Assembly: GCF_900230185.1 (NCBI RefSeq)
Contig: NZ_OCSR01000001.1
Location: forward strand, 868,001 to 932,000
DNA from: Burkholderia sp. OK233
GTDB taxonomy: Bacteria > Pseudomonadota > Gammaproteobacteria > Burkholderiales > Burkholderiaceae
Direction: 5' to 3'
Length of the DNA: 64,000 nucleotides
Part shown: in pieces, positions 56,352 to 64,000 of the stretch
Layout of the letters: the number at the start of each line of letters is the position of its first letter
Position numbering within the stretch: position 1 is the stretch's first letter
Made by a program: the position numbers and the translations under genes
The notes under the pieces: generated by a model
Databases searched by the model: none
What the model was told of the DNA's origin: nothing
Seen by the model: only the letters and a program-made list of their open reading frames with translations

Positions 56352-56375
56352 AAAAAGGCGGCACGCGCCGCCTTT
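56352..56375 (-). terminator. rho-independent-type hairpin between iscA and hscB
   Basis: AAAGGCGGC (56354-56362) and GCCGCCTTT (56367-56375) pair over ACGC. On the minus strand the stem is followed by five T (complement of A 56352-56356), so it looks like a terminator inside the isc operon, 126 bp before hscB. Confidence 0.75.
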
Positions 56376-56403
56376 GATCCGCTGCACGCGGAAATGAGCC
56401 GGT

Positions 56404-56727
56404 TTACACGCGGAACGATTCGCCGCAACCGCACTCGTCTTTCACGTTCGGGTTGTTGAACTTGAAACCTTCGTTCAACCCTTCGCGTGCGAAGTCGAGT
56501 TCGGTACCGTCGATATAGGCGAGGCTCTTCGGGTCGACAATGATCTTCACGCCGTTGCAGTCGAACACTTCGTCTTCGGGCGCGAGTTCATCCACGTACT
56601 CGAGCTTGTAGGCCAAACCCGAGCAACCGGTCGTGCGCACGCCCACGCGCAGCCCGACACCCTTGCCGCGACGAGTCAGATACTTCTGGACGTGCTGTGC
56701 TGCCTTTTCGGTCAACGTAATTGCCAT
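56404..56727 (-). CDS. iscA: IscA, A-type Fe-S carrier
   Basis: A 107-residue carrier that delivers [4Fe-4S] or [2Fe-2S] clusters. Cys35 (TTGCSG), Cys99 and Cys101 (ECGCGESF) are conserved. The start [11 protein letters not shown] is the family start; in-frame upstream residues are rejected. It lies 173 bp after iscU. Confidence 0.96.
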   Translation of the reverse strand: MAITLTEKAAQHVQKYLTRRGKGVGLRVGVRTTGCSGLAYKLEYVDELAPEDEVFDCNGVKIIVDPKSLAYIDGTELDFAREGLNEGFKFNNPNVKDECGCGESFRV

Positions 56728-56900
56728 AGCGTTTCTCATTGCGCCGCGCGCGTTCGTCACTCCTGTGCCTACTGACGCGCTGCTACCCTGCCTGCTTCAA
56801 ATATCGCTCGTGCCGGACGGTGTTTTTTTCCCGCACCGCCCGCTTCGATTCACCCAAATGCGCACCCAGATGAGCACTCAACCGCGCGCTCGACTGCCGC

Positions 56901-57314
56901 TTACGCGTGTTGCTTGTCGCCTTCGACGACCGCTTCACCGTGACGTTGCTTGTAGTCGGCTACCGCTGCCTTGATCGCGTCTTCCGCGAGGATCGAGCAG
57001 TGGATCTTCACCGGCGGCAGCGCCAGTTCTTCGGCGATCTGCGTGTTCTTGATCGACATTGCCTGATCGAGCGTCTTGCCTTTCACCCATTCGGTGACGA
57101 GCGAGCTCGACGCGATCGCCGAACCGCAGCCATACGTCTTGAACTTCGCGTCTTCGATGATGCCGTCCGCGCCCACGCGGATCTGCAGCTTCATCACGTC
57201 GCCGCAAGCCGGCGCGCCGACCATGCCCGTACCGACCGCATCGTCGTCTTTCTCGAACGAACCGACGTTGCGCGGATTTTCGTAGTGGTCCAGAACCTTT
57301 GCGCTATAAGACAT
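56901..57314 (-). CDS. iscU: IscU, Fe-S cluster scaffold
   Basis: A 137-residue scaffold on which clusters are built. Ligands Cys37, Cys63 and Cys106 and Asp39 are present, and the HscA recognition motif LPPVK is at 99-103. The length is normal. It lies 64 bp after iscS. Confidence 0.97.
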   Translation of the reverse strand: MSYSAKVLDHYENPRNVGSFEKDDDAVGTGMVGAPACGDVMKLQIRVGADGIIEDAKFKTYGCGSAIASSSLVTEWVKGKTLDQAMSIKNTQIAEELALPPVKIHCSILAEDAIKAAVADYKQRHGEAVVEGDKQHA

Positions 57315-57378
57315 GATTACACTCCTTGTTTCGTTTCAACCTGCATTCGTTGCGTTTTCGACGCTAAGCGTTGGCGCG

Positions 57379-58602
57379 TCAGTGCGCAGCCCACTTGATC
57401 GTCGAAATATCGATCCCGTCCTGGTGCATTTCCCACAGCGGCGACAGATCGCGCAGCTTCGAAATTTTGGTCTTCAACAGGTTGATCACGTAATCGACAT
57501 CCTGCTCCGTCGTGAAACGGCCGACCGTGAAGCGGATCGAGCTGTGTGCCAGTTCGTCGTTACGACCCAGTGCGCGCAGCACATACGACGGTTCCAGCGA
57601 AGCCGACGTACACGCCGAACCCGACGACACCGCCACGTCCTTCACCGCCATGATCAGCGATTCGCCTTCGACGAAGTTGAAGCTGATGTTCAGGTTGTGC
57701 GGCACACGCTTTTCCATGTCGCCATTCACATACGTTTCTTCCATGTCCTGCAGGCCGCGCAGCAAACGGTCGCGCAGCATGCGGATGCGTTCGTTTTCCG
57801 TCGCCATTTCTTCACGCGCGATACGGAACGCTTCGCCCATACCGACGATCTGGTGCGTAGCCAGCGTGCCCGAGCGCATGCCGCGCTCGTGACCGCCGCC
57901 GTGCATCTGCGCTTCGATACGGATACGCGGCTTGCGGCGCACGTACAGCGCGCCAATGCCCTTCGGACCATACGTCTTGTGCGCCGAGAACGACATCAGG
58001 TCGACCTTCAGCTTCTGCAGGTCGATCTTCACCTTGCCGGTAGCTTGCGCCGCGTCGACGTGGAAAATGATGCCTTTTTCACGGGTGATCTCGCCGATCG
58101 CCTCGATGTCCTGGATCACGCCGATCTCATTGTTCACCGACATGACCGACACCAGAATCGTGTCCGGGCGCAGCGCGGCCTTGAACTTTTCGAGGTCGAT
58201 CAGGCCGTCGTCCTTCACGTCCAGATACGTGACTTCGAAGCCTTCGCGCTCGAGTTCGCGGCAGGTGTCGAGCACAGCCTTGTGCTCGGTCTTCACCGTG
58301 ATGATGTGCTTGCCCTTGCTCTTGTAGAAGTGCGCCGCACCCTTGATCGCCAGGTTGTCCGACTCCGTTGCGCCCGAGGTCCAGATGATTTCGCGCGGAT
58401 CGGCGTTCACCAGCGCAGCGACGTTCTCGCGCGCTTCTTCGACCGCACGCTCCGCGGCCCAGCCATATGAGTGGCTACGCGATGCGGGGTTGCCGAACTG
58501 CTCGCGCAAGTACGGAATCATTTTGTCCACCACGCGCGGATCGACCGGGGTCGTCGCGCTGTAGTCCATGTAAATGGGCAGGTGGAGAGTGTCGTTGTTC
58601 AT
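57379..58602 (-). CDS. iscS: IscS, cysteine desulfurase
   Basis: A PLP enzyme that takes sulfur from cysteine for Fe-S clusters and tRNA thiolation. In the 407-residue form the PLP lysine is Lys209 ([10 protein letters not shown]) and the active-site cysteine is Cys331 ([10 protein letters not shown]). The start [11 protein letters not shown] is chosen over an upstream ATG. It lies 74 bp after iscR. Confidence 0.97.
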   Translation of the reverse strand: MNNDTLHLPIYMDYSATTPVDPRVVDKMIPYLREQFGNPASRSHSYGWAAERAVEEARENVAALVNADPREIIWTSGATESDNLAIKGAAHFYKSKGKHIITVKTEHKAVLDTCRELEREGFEVTYLDVKDDGLIDLEKFKAALRPDTILVSVMSVNNEIGVIQDIEAIGEITREKGIIFHVDAAQATGKVKIDLQKLKVDLMSFSAHKTYGPKGIGALYVRRKPRIRIEAQMHGGGHERGMRSGTLATHQIVGMGEAFRIAREEMATENERIRMLRDRLLRGLQDMEETYVNGDMEKRVPHNLNISFNFVEGESLIMAVKDVAVSSGSACTSASLEPSYVLRALGRNDELAHSSIRFTVGRFTTEQDVDYVINLLKTKISKLRDLSPLWEMHQDGIDISTIKWAAH

Positions 58603-58676
58603 CAATTGCTCCGGGGACGTCATTGCTCTGGCTTCTGGGTTCCTGATCAGGCTGCGGTGCGTTCAGATTGCCGCGC

Positions 58677-59207
58677 CTAGGAACCGGCCATGTTGAAAAC
58701 TGAATTAGGCCCTTTCGGCACGACGCGTGCGGGTTCGACCGCCGGCGCCTCGTTGCGCCGGTCGCGCAACACCGCCAGCGCACCTTCGCGCGAACGCTGC
58801 TGATCGACCAGATCTTTCAGGGACACCGAGTCGAGGTACTCGACCATTTTCTGGTTCAGCGTCGACCACAATTCGTGCGTCATGCAGTGGCCATCATGCT
58901 GTTTGGTGCCCTCGCACGAGCCCTTGCCGCCGCATTGGGTGGCATCGAGCGGTTCGTCGACCGCGATAATAATGTCGGCGACGGTCACGTCTTCAGCGCG
59001 GCGGGCCAGATTGTAGCCGCCGCCCGGTCCGCGCACGGACTCGACGATTTCGTGACGACGCAGCTTGCCAAACAGCTGCTCGAGATAAGACAGGGAGATA
59101 TGTTGGCGCTGGCTGATACCCGCAAGCGTCACCGGGCCCTGCTCCTGGCGCAGTGCCAGGTCAATCATCGCCGTGACGGCGAAACGGCCTTTCGTGGTGA
59201 GTCTCAT
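58677..59207 (-). CDS. iscR: IscR, Rrf2-family Fe-S regulator
   Basis: A 176-residue Rrf2 regulator that binds [2Fe-2S] and represses the isc operon when clusters are abundant. The winged-helix domain (about 1-65) carries the family start MRLTTKGRFAVTAM. Ligands are Cys92, Cys98, Cys108 and His111. Compared with E. coli (Cys92, Cys98, Cys104, His107) there are four extra residues between the second and third cysteines. A C-terminal extension is also present. Two IscR boxes lie over its own promoter. Confidence 0.96.
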   Translation of the reverse strand: MRLTTKGRFAVTAMIDLALRQEQGPVTLAGISQRQHISLSYLEQLFGKLRRHEIVESVRGPGGGYNLARRAEDVTVADIIIAVDEPLDATQCGGKGSCEGTKQHDGHCMTHELWSTLNQKMVEYLDSVSLKDLVDQQRSREGALAVLRDRRNEAPAVEPARVVPKGPNSVFNMAGS

Positions 59208-59224
59208 ATGGTGTGGGAACCGCA

Positions 59225-59249
59225 ATTCTCGACAAGTTTGGTCAAGTAT
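59225..59249 (-). promoter_or_regulatory. second, degenerate IscR type-1 box over the -10 region
   Basis: The 25-bp minus-strand segment begins ATACTTGACC and has the spaced GTC half-site, with about four mismatches to the E. coli type-1 consensus. It is centred 27 bp from the strong box. Confidence 0.55.
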
Positions 59250-59272
59250 AAATACATGACTGAATTAGTCAA
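59245..59272 (-). promoter_or_regulatory. sigma-70 promoter of iscR
   Basis: On the minus strand a TTGACT -35 (59267-59272) and a TATACT -10 (59245-59250) are separated by 16 bp. The expected start of transcription is near 59238, about 30 nt before iscR. Confidence 0.75.
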
Positions 59273-59276
59273 GTAT
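59252..59276 (-). promoter_or_regulatory. IscR type-1 binding site over the -35 region
   Basis: The 25-bp minus-strand segment (halves ATACTTGACT and AGTCATGTAT, AATTC between) agrees with the E. coli type-1 consensus at 24 of 25 positions. It covers the -35 hexamer, consistent with autorepression. Confidence 0.85.
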
Positions 59277-59349
59277 CCCTACCGTGATTTGGGTCATTTG
59301 CTTAATTGCTGGATAAGCCGTCCCAGACTTCGCCGATGGCCCGCCGGTC

Positions 59350-59847
59350 TTACGCAATCAATTGGGGACGCAACGCTGCGATCAGCCCGCGGCAGGCTGC
59401 TTCGCATTGATCCAGTACCTGTTCGAACCCTTCGGCGCCGCCGAAATAGGGGTCGACGACTTCGCGGGCACCGCCCCAGCGGTCGTCCGCCTCAGGCACG
59501 AATTCCATCAGCAGACGGATTTTGTCACGCTGCTCCGCCGGACAGATCTGGCGCAGCGCGGCGACGTTTTTGTCGTCCATTGCGATCAGCAGATCGAAAC
59601 GCTCGAAGTCGGCTGCCGCGACCTGGCGTCCGCGCAAGGCGGCCAACTCATAACCCCGCCGTTCGGCCGCAAGTTGCGCGCGGTCGTCAGGCGGCTGGCC
59701 GATGTGCCAGTCGCCCGTGCCGGCGGAATCGACCAGAATCCGCTCCGCAAGCTTCGCCTCGCCGACCAGGCGGCGCATCACGCCCTCCGCGGTCGGCGAA
59801 CGGCAGATGTTCCCCAGGCAGACAAAGCAGACGGACACGGTTTTCAT
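59350..59847 (-). CDS. low-molecular-weight protein tyrosine phosphatase
   Basis: A 165-residue phosphatase. The P-loop VCLGNICRS holds nucleophile Cys10 and Arg16, and the general acid lies in VVDPYFGG. It is cytosolic. It lies directly upstream of iscR on the same strand, an arrangement common in betaproteobacteria. The cellular target cannot be inferred; relatives act on exopolysaccharide kinases. Confidence 0.92.
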   Translation of the reverse strand: MKTVSVCFVCLGNICRSPTAEGVMRRLVGEAKLAERILVDSAGTGDWHIGQPPDDRAQLAAERRGYELAALRGRQVAAADFERFDLLIAMDDKNVAALRQICPAEQRDKIRLLMEFVPEADDRWGGAREVVDPYFGGAEGFEQVLDQCEAACRGLIAALRPQLIA

Positions 59848-59944
59848 CAGAGGCTTTCGGACGCCAAACGCCCGCGGATCGGCAGTTAGGAAACAGTGGC
59901 GCGATTATACAAAGGTCAACCGGATCGCGCCGGAGGGTACGCGC

Positions 59945-60184
59945 TTACGACGCTTCGGCCACCGGCATGGCCGTGACAGCGTGCATGGGTTTGGCCGGCA
60001 ACGTCGTCGTGTTGTCGACCATGCCGTACGAGACGGCGCGCGCCAGTTCCGCGGTCAGTTGATCAGCGTCGAGCGGGGCCTGCGAGGAGCGTGAAGCCGC
60101 GTCGCCACAAATGTGCAGATAGGCTGCCGCAGCGAGCGGCACAACGATGGCGAGGGGCCAGTACACCGATATTGTCTTTTTCAT
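59945..60184 (-). CDS. hypothetical 79-residue membrane-anchored protein
   Basis: MKKTISVYWPLAIVVPLAAAAYLHICG suggests one signal anchor or uncleaved signal (about 9-26), then a short hydrophilic tail. GGAAG lies about 10 nt upstream, a weak ribosome site. I do not recognise a family. It is divergent from the lipoprotein gene at 60460. Confidence 0.6.
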   Translation of the reverse strand: MKKTISVYWPLAIVVPLAAAAYLHICGDAASRSSQAPLDADQLTAELARAVSYGMVDNTTTLPAKPMHAVTAMPVAEAS

Positions 60185-60459
60185 GATGTCGTTTCTTCCG
60201 ATTAGGGGCTCGTGAGTTCGTGACCCACTATGCCCAGTCGAAATGCTATAGGAATTTACAATCGGGAAAAACCGGCTGGCGCGAGATACAGCGTTGCGCT
60301 GGATGGAACAGTCCTTTAACTGGCCTGCCTCTGCCGTGTACGACGCTGAGCTGCGTCGTGGCATGAAAAAGAAATCCTTACAAACGCATACAAAGCTGGT
60401 GCGACGGTTAGCGATAATAGCTGTCTTACAGATATGAAATTTTCGCACTGGTCCTTCCA

Positions 60460-61023
60460 ATGAAACGTATTGCTCCACTCGCCGGCCTCACGATCGCTGC
60501 TGCATTGCTAGGCGGCTGCGCGGTCTATCCGGACGGCTCGCCGATGGCCGGCAACGGCTACGGCGGCGGTTACAGCGGCTATGACGGTTACGACGGCTAT
60601 GCCACCGGCGTGCCGGTTGTGCCGCAAACCAACGTCTACATGGGCTACGGCAATTACTGGGGCCCCGGTTATGACAACGGGCCGGGCCGCTATTACGGGC
60701 CGGGGCCCGGATATCGGGGCTACCCAGGCTATCCGGACCGGGGGCGGCCGAATAACGGCAACGACGGAAACAACGGTAACCGGGGAGATAACGGCGGCTG
60801 GCATGGTCAGCCGAACGGCGGCGGGCAACACGGAGGACCGCCGCCTCAAGGAGCGGTTGGCGGGCCAAGGGGGCCGAGTGGATCTAACGCGCCACGGCCG
60901 GGAGCAGGCAGTCCGCCGCCCCCTCCGCCACAGCAGGCAGGCAATGGCGGTGGGCGCGGCAATGGGGGGAATCCGCAGCCCAGGGGCGGTTACACCCGCC
61001 AGCCAGACATGACAAACCATTGA
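60460..61023 (+). CDS. Gly/Tyr/Pro-rich lipoprotein of unknown function
   Basis: A 187-residue protein. The signal ends LLGGC (Cys20), followed by Gly/Tyr repeats (GYGGGYSGYDGYDGY) and a Gly/Asn/Pro-rich disordered tail. It is likely an exported lipoprotein with a flexible body. It is of a different make-up than the lipoprotein at 33335 but similar in bias. No partner is evident. Confidence 0.78.
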   Translation: MKRIAPLAGLTIAAALLGGCAVYPDGSPMAGNGYGGGYSGYDGYDGYATGVPVVPQTNVYMGYGNYWGPGYDNGPGRYYGPGPGYRGYPGYPDRGRPNNGNDGNNGNRGDNGGWHGQPNGGGQHGGPPPQGAVGGPRGPSGSNAPRPGAGSPPPPPPQQAGNGGGRGNGGNPQPRGGYTRQPDMTNH

Positions 61024-61081
61024 TCCGGCAACGACGGGGGGCAGGACCGGCCCCGCGAACTACGACAACCGTGCCGCTCGC

Positions 61082-62497
61082 TCAGCCAATATGGCTGCGT
61101 TGCGCGGCGTACAACTCCCTGAAGGTGCGGCCAACCGGCGCCGGCATATCGCGCGTGTTGGTCCAGCCCGCTCCACCCAGCGGCAACCTGGTAATCGAAC
61201 GATTTCGCCCGCCCATTCTTTCCAGCACGCGAACCGCCAGCTTGGTGAAAAGCGCGTAAGCATCCGGGTGCAGCGCGAGGAAACCCCATACCGCGAGCCC
61301 TGCCCGCTCGCGCCACGGGCGCAAGTGCCGCTCGACCTGCTTCTCGCGCAGCTTGCGCAGCAGATCGGACAACGGAATGCCCACCGGACACACGCTGTTG
61401 CACTCGCCGCACAAAGTCGCCGCCTGAGGCAGATCCAGTGCTTTGTCGATCCCGACGTAGCTCGGCGTCAGCACCGACCCCATCGGCCCCGGATAAACCC
61501 AGCCGTAGGCGTGACCACCCACCTTCTGATACACCGGGCAGTGATTCATGCACGCGCCGCAACGGATACAGCGCAGCATGTCCTGGAAGTCGCCGCCGAT
61601 CAGCCCCGTGCGCCCGCCGTCGACCAGCACCACGTACATATGCTCGGGACCGTCCTGATCGCCCGCGCCGCGTGGCCCGGTCAGGACCGAAAAATAGTTG
61701 GACGTCGCCTGACCGGTTGCCGAGCGCGGCAGCAGACGCATCGCCGTCGCGAGATCTTCCAGCGTGGGCAACACCTTTTCGATGCCGGTCACCGCCACAT
61801 GCACGCGTGGCATCACCGTGCACATGCCCTCATTGCCCTCGTTTGTGACCAGCACGACCGAACCCGTTTCCGCCACCACGAAGTTGCCGCCGGTCACGCC
61901 CATGTCCGCGGTCATGAAGTGCGGGCGCAGCATCTCGCGCGCTTCGCGGGTCATGTCGGTGATCTCGGTCAAACGCGGCCGGTGGTGCGTTTTCGCGAAA
62001 AGGTCGGCGATCTCTTCCTTATCCTTATGGACAACCGGCGCGATGATGTGGCTGGGCGGCTCGTTGTCGTTGATCTGGAGAATGTATTCGCCCAGATCGG
62101 TTTCGATCGATTGCACGCCCATCTGCCCCAGCACCTCGTTCAGGCGCATTTCCTCGGTAACCATCGACTTGGTCTTGATCACCTTCTTCACCTCGTGCCG
62201 GCGCGCAATATCGCCGACGAGGCGCGCGGCCTCCTGCGTCGTCTCAGCGAACAGGACCGTAACGCCGCGCCGGGTCGCTTCACGTTCGAAGCTTTCGAGC
62301 CAGACGTCGAGATTTTCCAGCGCGCGATTGCGGCGCTCCTTCAGCGCGGCGCGGGTGGCGGGGAAATCGATCGCGGTCATGGCCGCGGCGCGGGCCGATA
62401 CGAACTTGGTCGACAGCTTGGTCAGGTTCTGCTGCAGACGCTGGTCGGCGAGTTTCTGGCCCGCGCGGGCCTTGAAATGCATCGATTGGACTTGCAT
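61082..62497 (-). CDS. lutB: LutB/YkgF-type iron-sulfur protein of L-lactate oxidation
   Basis: A 471-residue protein. The N-terminal LutB/LUD-type domain is followed by two Fe-S motifs: CIRCGACMNHCP (Cys310, 313, 316, 320) and CGECNSVCP (Cys363, 366, 370), ligands of [4Fe-4S] clusters. It is part of the LutABC system that oxidises L-lactate. The start MQVQSMHFKARAGQKL is chosen; upstream in-frame sequence is low-complexity. It is 157 bp after lutA. No LutC follows. Confidence 0.92.
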   Translation of the reverse strand: MQVQSMHFKARAGQKLADQRLQQNLTKLSTKFVSARAAAMTAIDFPATRAALKERRNRALENLDVWLESFEREATRRGVTVLFAETTQEAARLVGDIARRHEVKKVIKTKSMVTEEMRLNEVLGQMGVQSIETDLGEYILQINDNEPPSHIIAPVVHKDKEEIADLFAKTHHRPRLTEITDMTREAREMLRPHFMTADMGVTGGNFVVAETGSVVLVTNEGNEGMCTVMPRVHVAVTGIEKVLPTLEDLATAMRLLPRSATGQATSNYFSVLTGPRGAGDQDGPEHMYVVLVDGGRTGLIGGDFQDMLRCIRCGACMNHCPVYQKVGGHAYGWVYPGPMGSVLTPSYVGIDKALDLPQAATLCGECNSVCPVGIPLSDLLRKLREKQVERHLRPWRERAGLAVWGFLALHPDAYALFTKLAVRVLERMGGRNRSITRLPLGGAGWTNTRDMPAPVGRTFRELYAAQRSHIG

Positions 62498-62520
62498 GGC
62501 GGCCTTGAGCGTAATCGGAT

Positions 62521-62603
62521 GAAAGCGCGAATGAAAAGCGCGAGTGAAATGCGCTGTTGAAATGCGCGAGCGAAAAGCGAACCAAATGAACGAGTGAAGC
62601 GCG
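62521..62603. repeat. short imperfect tandem repeat upstream of lutB
   Basis: About five 12-13-bp units of the form GAAA(A/T)GCGCGAGT run from 62521 to about 62584 (GAAAGCGCGAAT, GAAAAGCGCGAGT, GAAATGCGCTGTT, GAAATGCGCGAGC, GAAAAGCGAACCA), then two decayed copies. It lies in the gap between lutA and lutB. Confidence 0.6.
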
Positions 62604-62654
62604 CGAAATGGCATGCACTAATTCAACGGCGCGGCTTGGGCGCGGCGACGATCG

Positions 62655-63377
62655 TTACGCGTCGCCGGCCAGCACCTGGGCGATGTGCAGCACGCGCGTG
62701 GCGGTATCGCCGGTGCGCCGCAAGCGGCCTTCGATATTGAGCATGCAGCCGAGGTCGCCGAGCACCACCGTGCCGGCGCCGCTCGCGCCGATATTCGCGC
62801 ATTTCTCGTCGACGATCGCAGTTGAGATGTCGCCGTACTTGATCGCGAAGGTGCCGCCGAAGCCGCAGCAATGCTCGCAATCCTTCATTTCAGTCACCGC
62901 CACGCCCACCTGCGCGAGCAATGCACGCGGCTGCGTTTTGACGCCAAGTTCGCGCAGCCCCGAACAGGAGTCGTGGTACGTCACCTGGCCCGTGAACTCA
63001 CCGGGCTGCAATTGAACCTTGGCCACATTGACAAGGAAATCAGTCAACTCAAACACTTTGGCGCGCAACCGGCTGAAGCGGTTCATCAACTCCGGATCGT
63101 CGGCAAACAGGTCGCCGTAGTGCGCGCGGATCATGCCGCCGCACGAACCGGACGGCACCACGACATAGTCGAACTGCTCGAACTCGCGCAGGGTTTTCTC
63201 GGCCAGATCGCGCGCGATGCGCCGCTCGCCCGAATTGTACGCGGGCTGCCCGCAACAGGTTTGCGCGGGCGGCACCACCACCTCGAAACCGGCGCCTTCG
63301 ATCAGCTTGATGACCGAAAAACCGATCTCCGGACGCATCAGGTCGATCAGGCAGGTGACGAACAATCCGACTCGCAT
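62655..63377 (-). CDS. lutA: LutA/YkgE-type Fe-S subunit
   Basis: A 240-residue CCG-domain protein. Two cysteine-rich motifs, TCCGQP (41-43) and CEHCCGFGG (CCG at 169-171), are the heterodisulfide-reductase-type sites of LutA. The start MRVGLFVTCLID has AAGGAGGG just upstream. With lutB it forms the L-lactate oxidation unit. The IclR-type gene is divergent. Confidence 0.93.
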   Translation of the reverse strand: MRVGLFVTCLIDLMRPEIGFSVIKLIEGAGFEVVVPPAQTCCGQPAYNSGERRIARDLAEKTLREFEQFDYVVVPSGSCGGMIRAHYGDLFADDPELMNRFSRLRAKVFELTDFLVNVAKVQLQPGEFTGQVTYHDSCSGLRELGVKTQPRALLAQVGVAVTEMKDCEHCCGFGGTFAIKYGDISTAIVDEKCANIGASGAGTVVLGDLGCMLNIEGRLRRTGDTATRVLHIAQVLAGDA

Positions 63378-63467
63378 GAGCCCTCCTTCGGGAAAACGTC
63401 CCTGATTATCCGCTGTTTGCCGAACAATACCAACGGCCGGAAGGCATAGGACGAATGCCACGTTAAA

Positions 63468-63485
63468 TTGGAATGGGCCTTCCAA
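63468..63485. promoter_or_regulatory. operator-like inverted repeat between lutA and iclR-type gene
   Basis: TTGGAA and TTCCAA flank a 6-bp TGGGCC. It lies in the divergent region, 91 bp from lutA and 73 bp from the regulator. IclR-type regulators often bind TGGAA-like inverted repeats; this is inferred. Confidence 0.55.
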
Positions 63486-63513
63486 GCGCTTCCCTTCTTT
63501 TCACAATACGGGA

Positions 63514-63519
63514 TACAAT
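63514..63519 (+). promoter_or_regulatory. possible -10 element of the IclR-family gene
   Basis: TACAAT lies 38 bp before the ATG at 63558. The -35 region is poor, so confidence is low. Confidence 0.35.
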
Positions 63520-63557
63520 CAATTTCCGCTGTTTGACGCGTCAACCGATTCCTCCCC

Positions 63558-64000
63558 ATGAGCGATACGAACCCGGATCCCAAAACTTCGATCCAGGTGA
63601 TCGAACGCATGATGCGCTTGCTCGATGCACTCGCTGCGCATAGCGACCCGGTCAGCCTGAAAGAACTCGCCATCCGCACGGAGCTGCATCCGTCCACCGC
63701 GCACCGCATCCTGAACGACATGGTGATGTGCCGGCTGGTCGACCGCTCGGACCCCGGCACTTACCGCCTCGGTATGCGCCTGCTCGAACTGGGCAATCTG
63801 GTGAAGGCGCGGCTGTCGGTACGCGACGCAGCGCTCACGCCGATGCGCGAACTGCACCGTCAAACCGGGCAGACGGTGAACCTGTCGGTGCGTCAGGGCG
63901 ACGAGATCGTCTATATAGAACGCGCCTACTCCGAGCGCTCCGGCATGCAGGTGGTGCGGGCGATTGGCGGGCGGGCGCCGCTGCATCTGACCTCCGTGGG
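63558..64000 (+). CDS. IclR-family transcriptional regulator, 5' part
   Basis: The gene is open to the window end; about 147 residues are visible. An N-terminal winged-helix domain (SLKELAIRTELHPSTAHRILND) is followed by the start of the effector domain (LSVRQGDEIVYIERAYS). It is divergent from lutA and lutB, so control of lactate use is plausible but unproven. The start MSDTNPDPKTS follows CCTCCCC, not a good ribosome site. Confidence 0.9.
   Translation, partial: MSDTNPDPKTSIQVIERMMRLLDALAAHSDPVSLKELAIRTELHPSTAHRILNDMVMCRLVDRSDPGTYRLGMRLLELGNLVKARLSVRDAALTPMRELHRQTGQTVNLSVRQGDEIVYIERAYSERSGMQVVRAIGGRAPLHLTSV

Noticed and set aside
61091..62560. Long plus-strand open frame antisense to lutB
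   Set aside because: Shadow of lutB, whose Fe-S motifs are clear.

Overview
This window looks like a piece of the primary chromosome of a Burkholderia-group betaproteobacterium, most likely Paraburkholderia. That assignment is an inference from the high GC content, the protein sequences and the gene order; no rRNA or other species marker is present. Almost every gene is a conserved housekeeping gene. I see no CRISPR array, insertion sequence, prophage, tRNA, rRNA, toxin-antitoxin pair or defence island, and I did not find a convincing undescribed multi-gene system.

Region 1 (1-21000, almost all minus strand). After the 3' end of tex (plus) and kup (minus) comes one long minus-strand block: ndk, rlmN, rodZ, ispG, hisS, a YfgM-like gene, bamB, a terminator, then der, hfq, hflX, hflK, hflC, yjeT, hisZ, purA and a purine-type phosphoribosyltransferase. 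In enterics these are two separate neighbourhoods (ndk/rlmN-pilW-rodZ-ispG-hisS-yfgM-bamB-der and hfq-hflXKC-yjeT-purA). Here they are joined, pilW is absent and hisZ is inserted.

Region 2 (21298-31320). A YccA/Bax-inhibitor-type membrane protein (plus) faces a minus-strand series: DUF455 ferritin-like protein, alpha/beta hydrolase, PHP phosphoesterase, Sua5/YciO protein, M50 protease, trpS, methyltransferase, dapA, bamC and a metallo-beta-lactamase protein.

Region 3 (31628-45150). A gamma-carbonic-anhydrase-like protein, hslO and a lipoprotein (plus) are followed by minus-strand pyrG-kdsA-eno-ftsB and lolC-lolD-tatD-comEC, with an alpha/beta hydrolase between the two groups.

Region 4 (45566-52877). 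A small unknown gene (minus) is followed on the plus strand by an RpfE-like gene, recJ, prfB (decoded through the classical +1 programmed frameshift), lysS and a glycine-zipper protein.

Region 5 (53004-59847). A complete minus-strand isc operon (iscR-iscS-iscU-iscA-hscB-hscA-fdx-iscX) lies downstream of a low-molecular-weight tyrosine phosphatase gene. Two tandem IscR type-1 boxes overlap the iscR promoter, and strong hairpins lie at internal operon boundaries.

Region 6 (59945-64000). A small membrane protein, a Gly/Tyr-rich lipoprotein, LutA/LutB-type lactate oxidation genes without an adjacent lutC, and the start of a divergent IclR-family regulator that runs off the window end.

The most notable signals are regulatory: the RF2 frameshift, the IscR operator pair, the hairpins inside the isc, prfB-lysS and eno-ftsB units, a perfect 10-bp inverted repeat in the rlmN leader, and an operator-like palindrome between lutA and the iclR-type gene.
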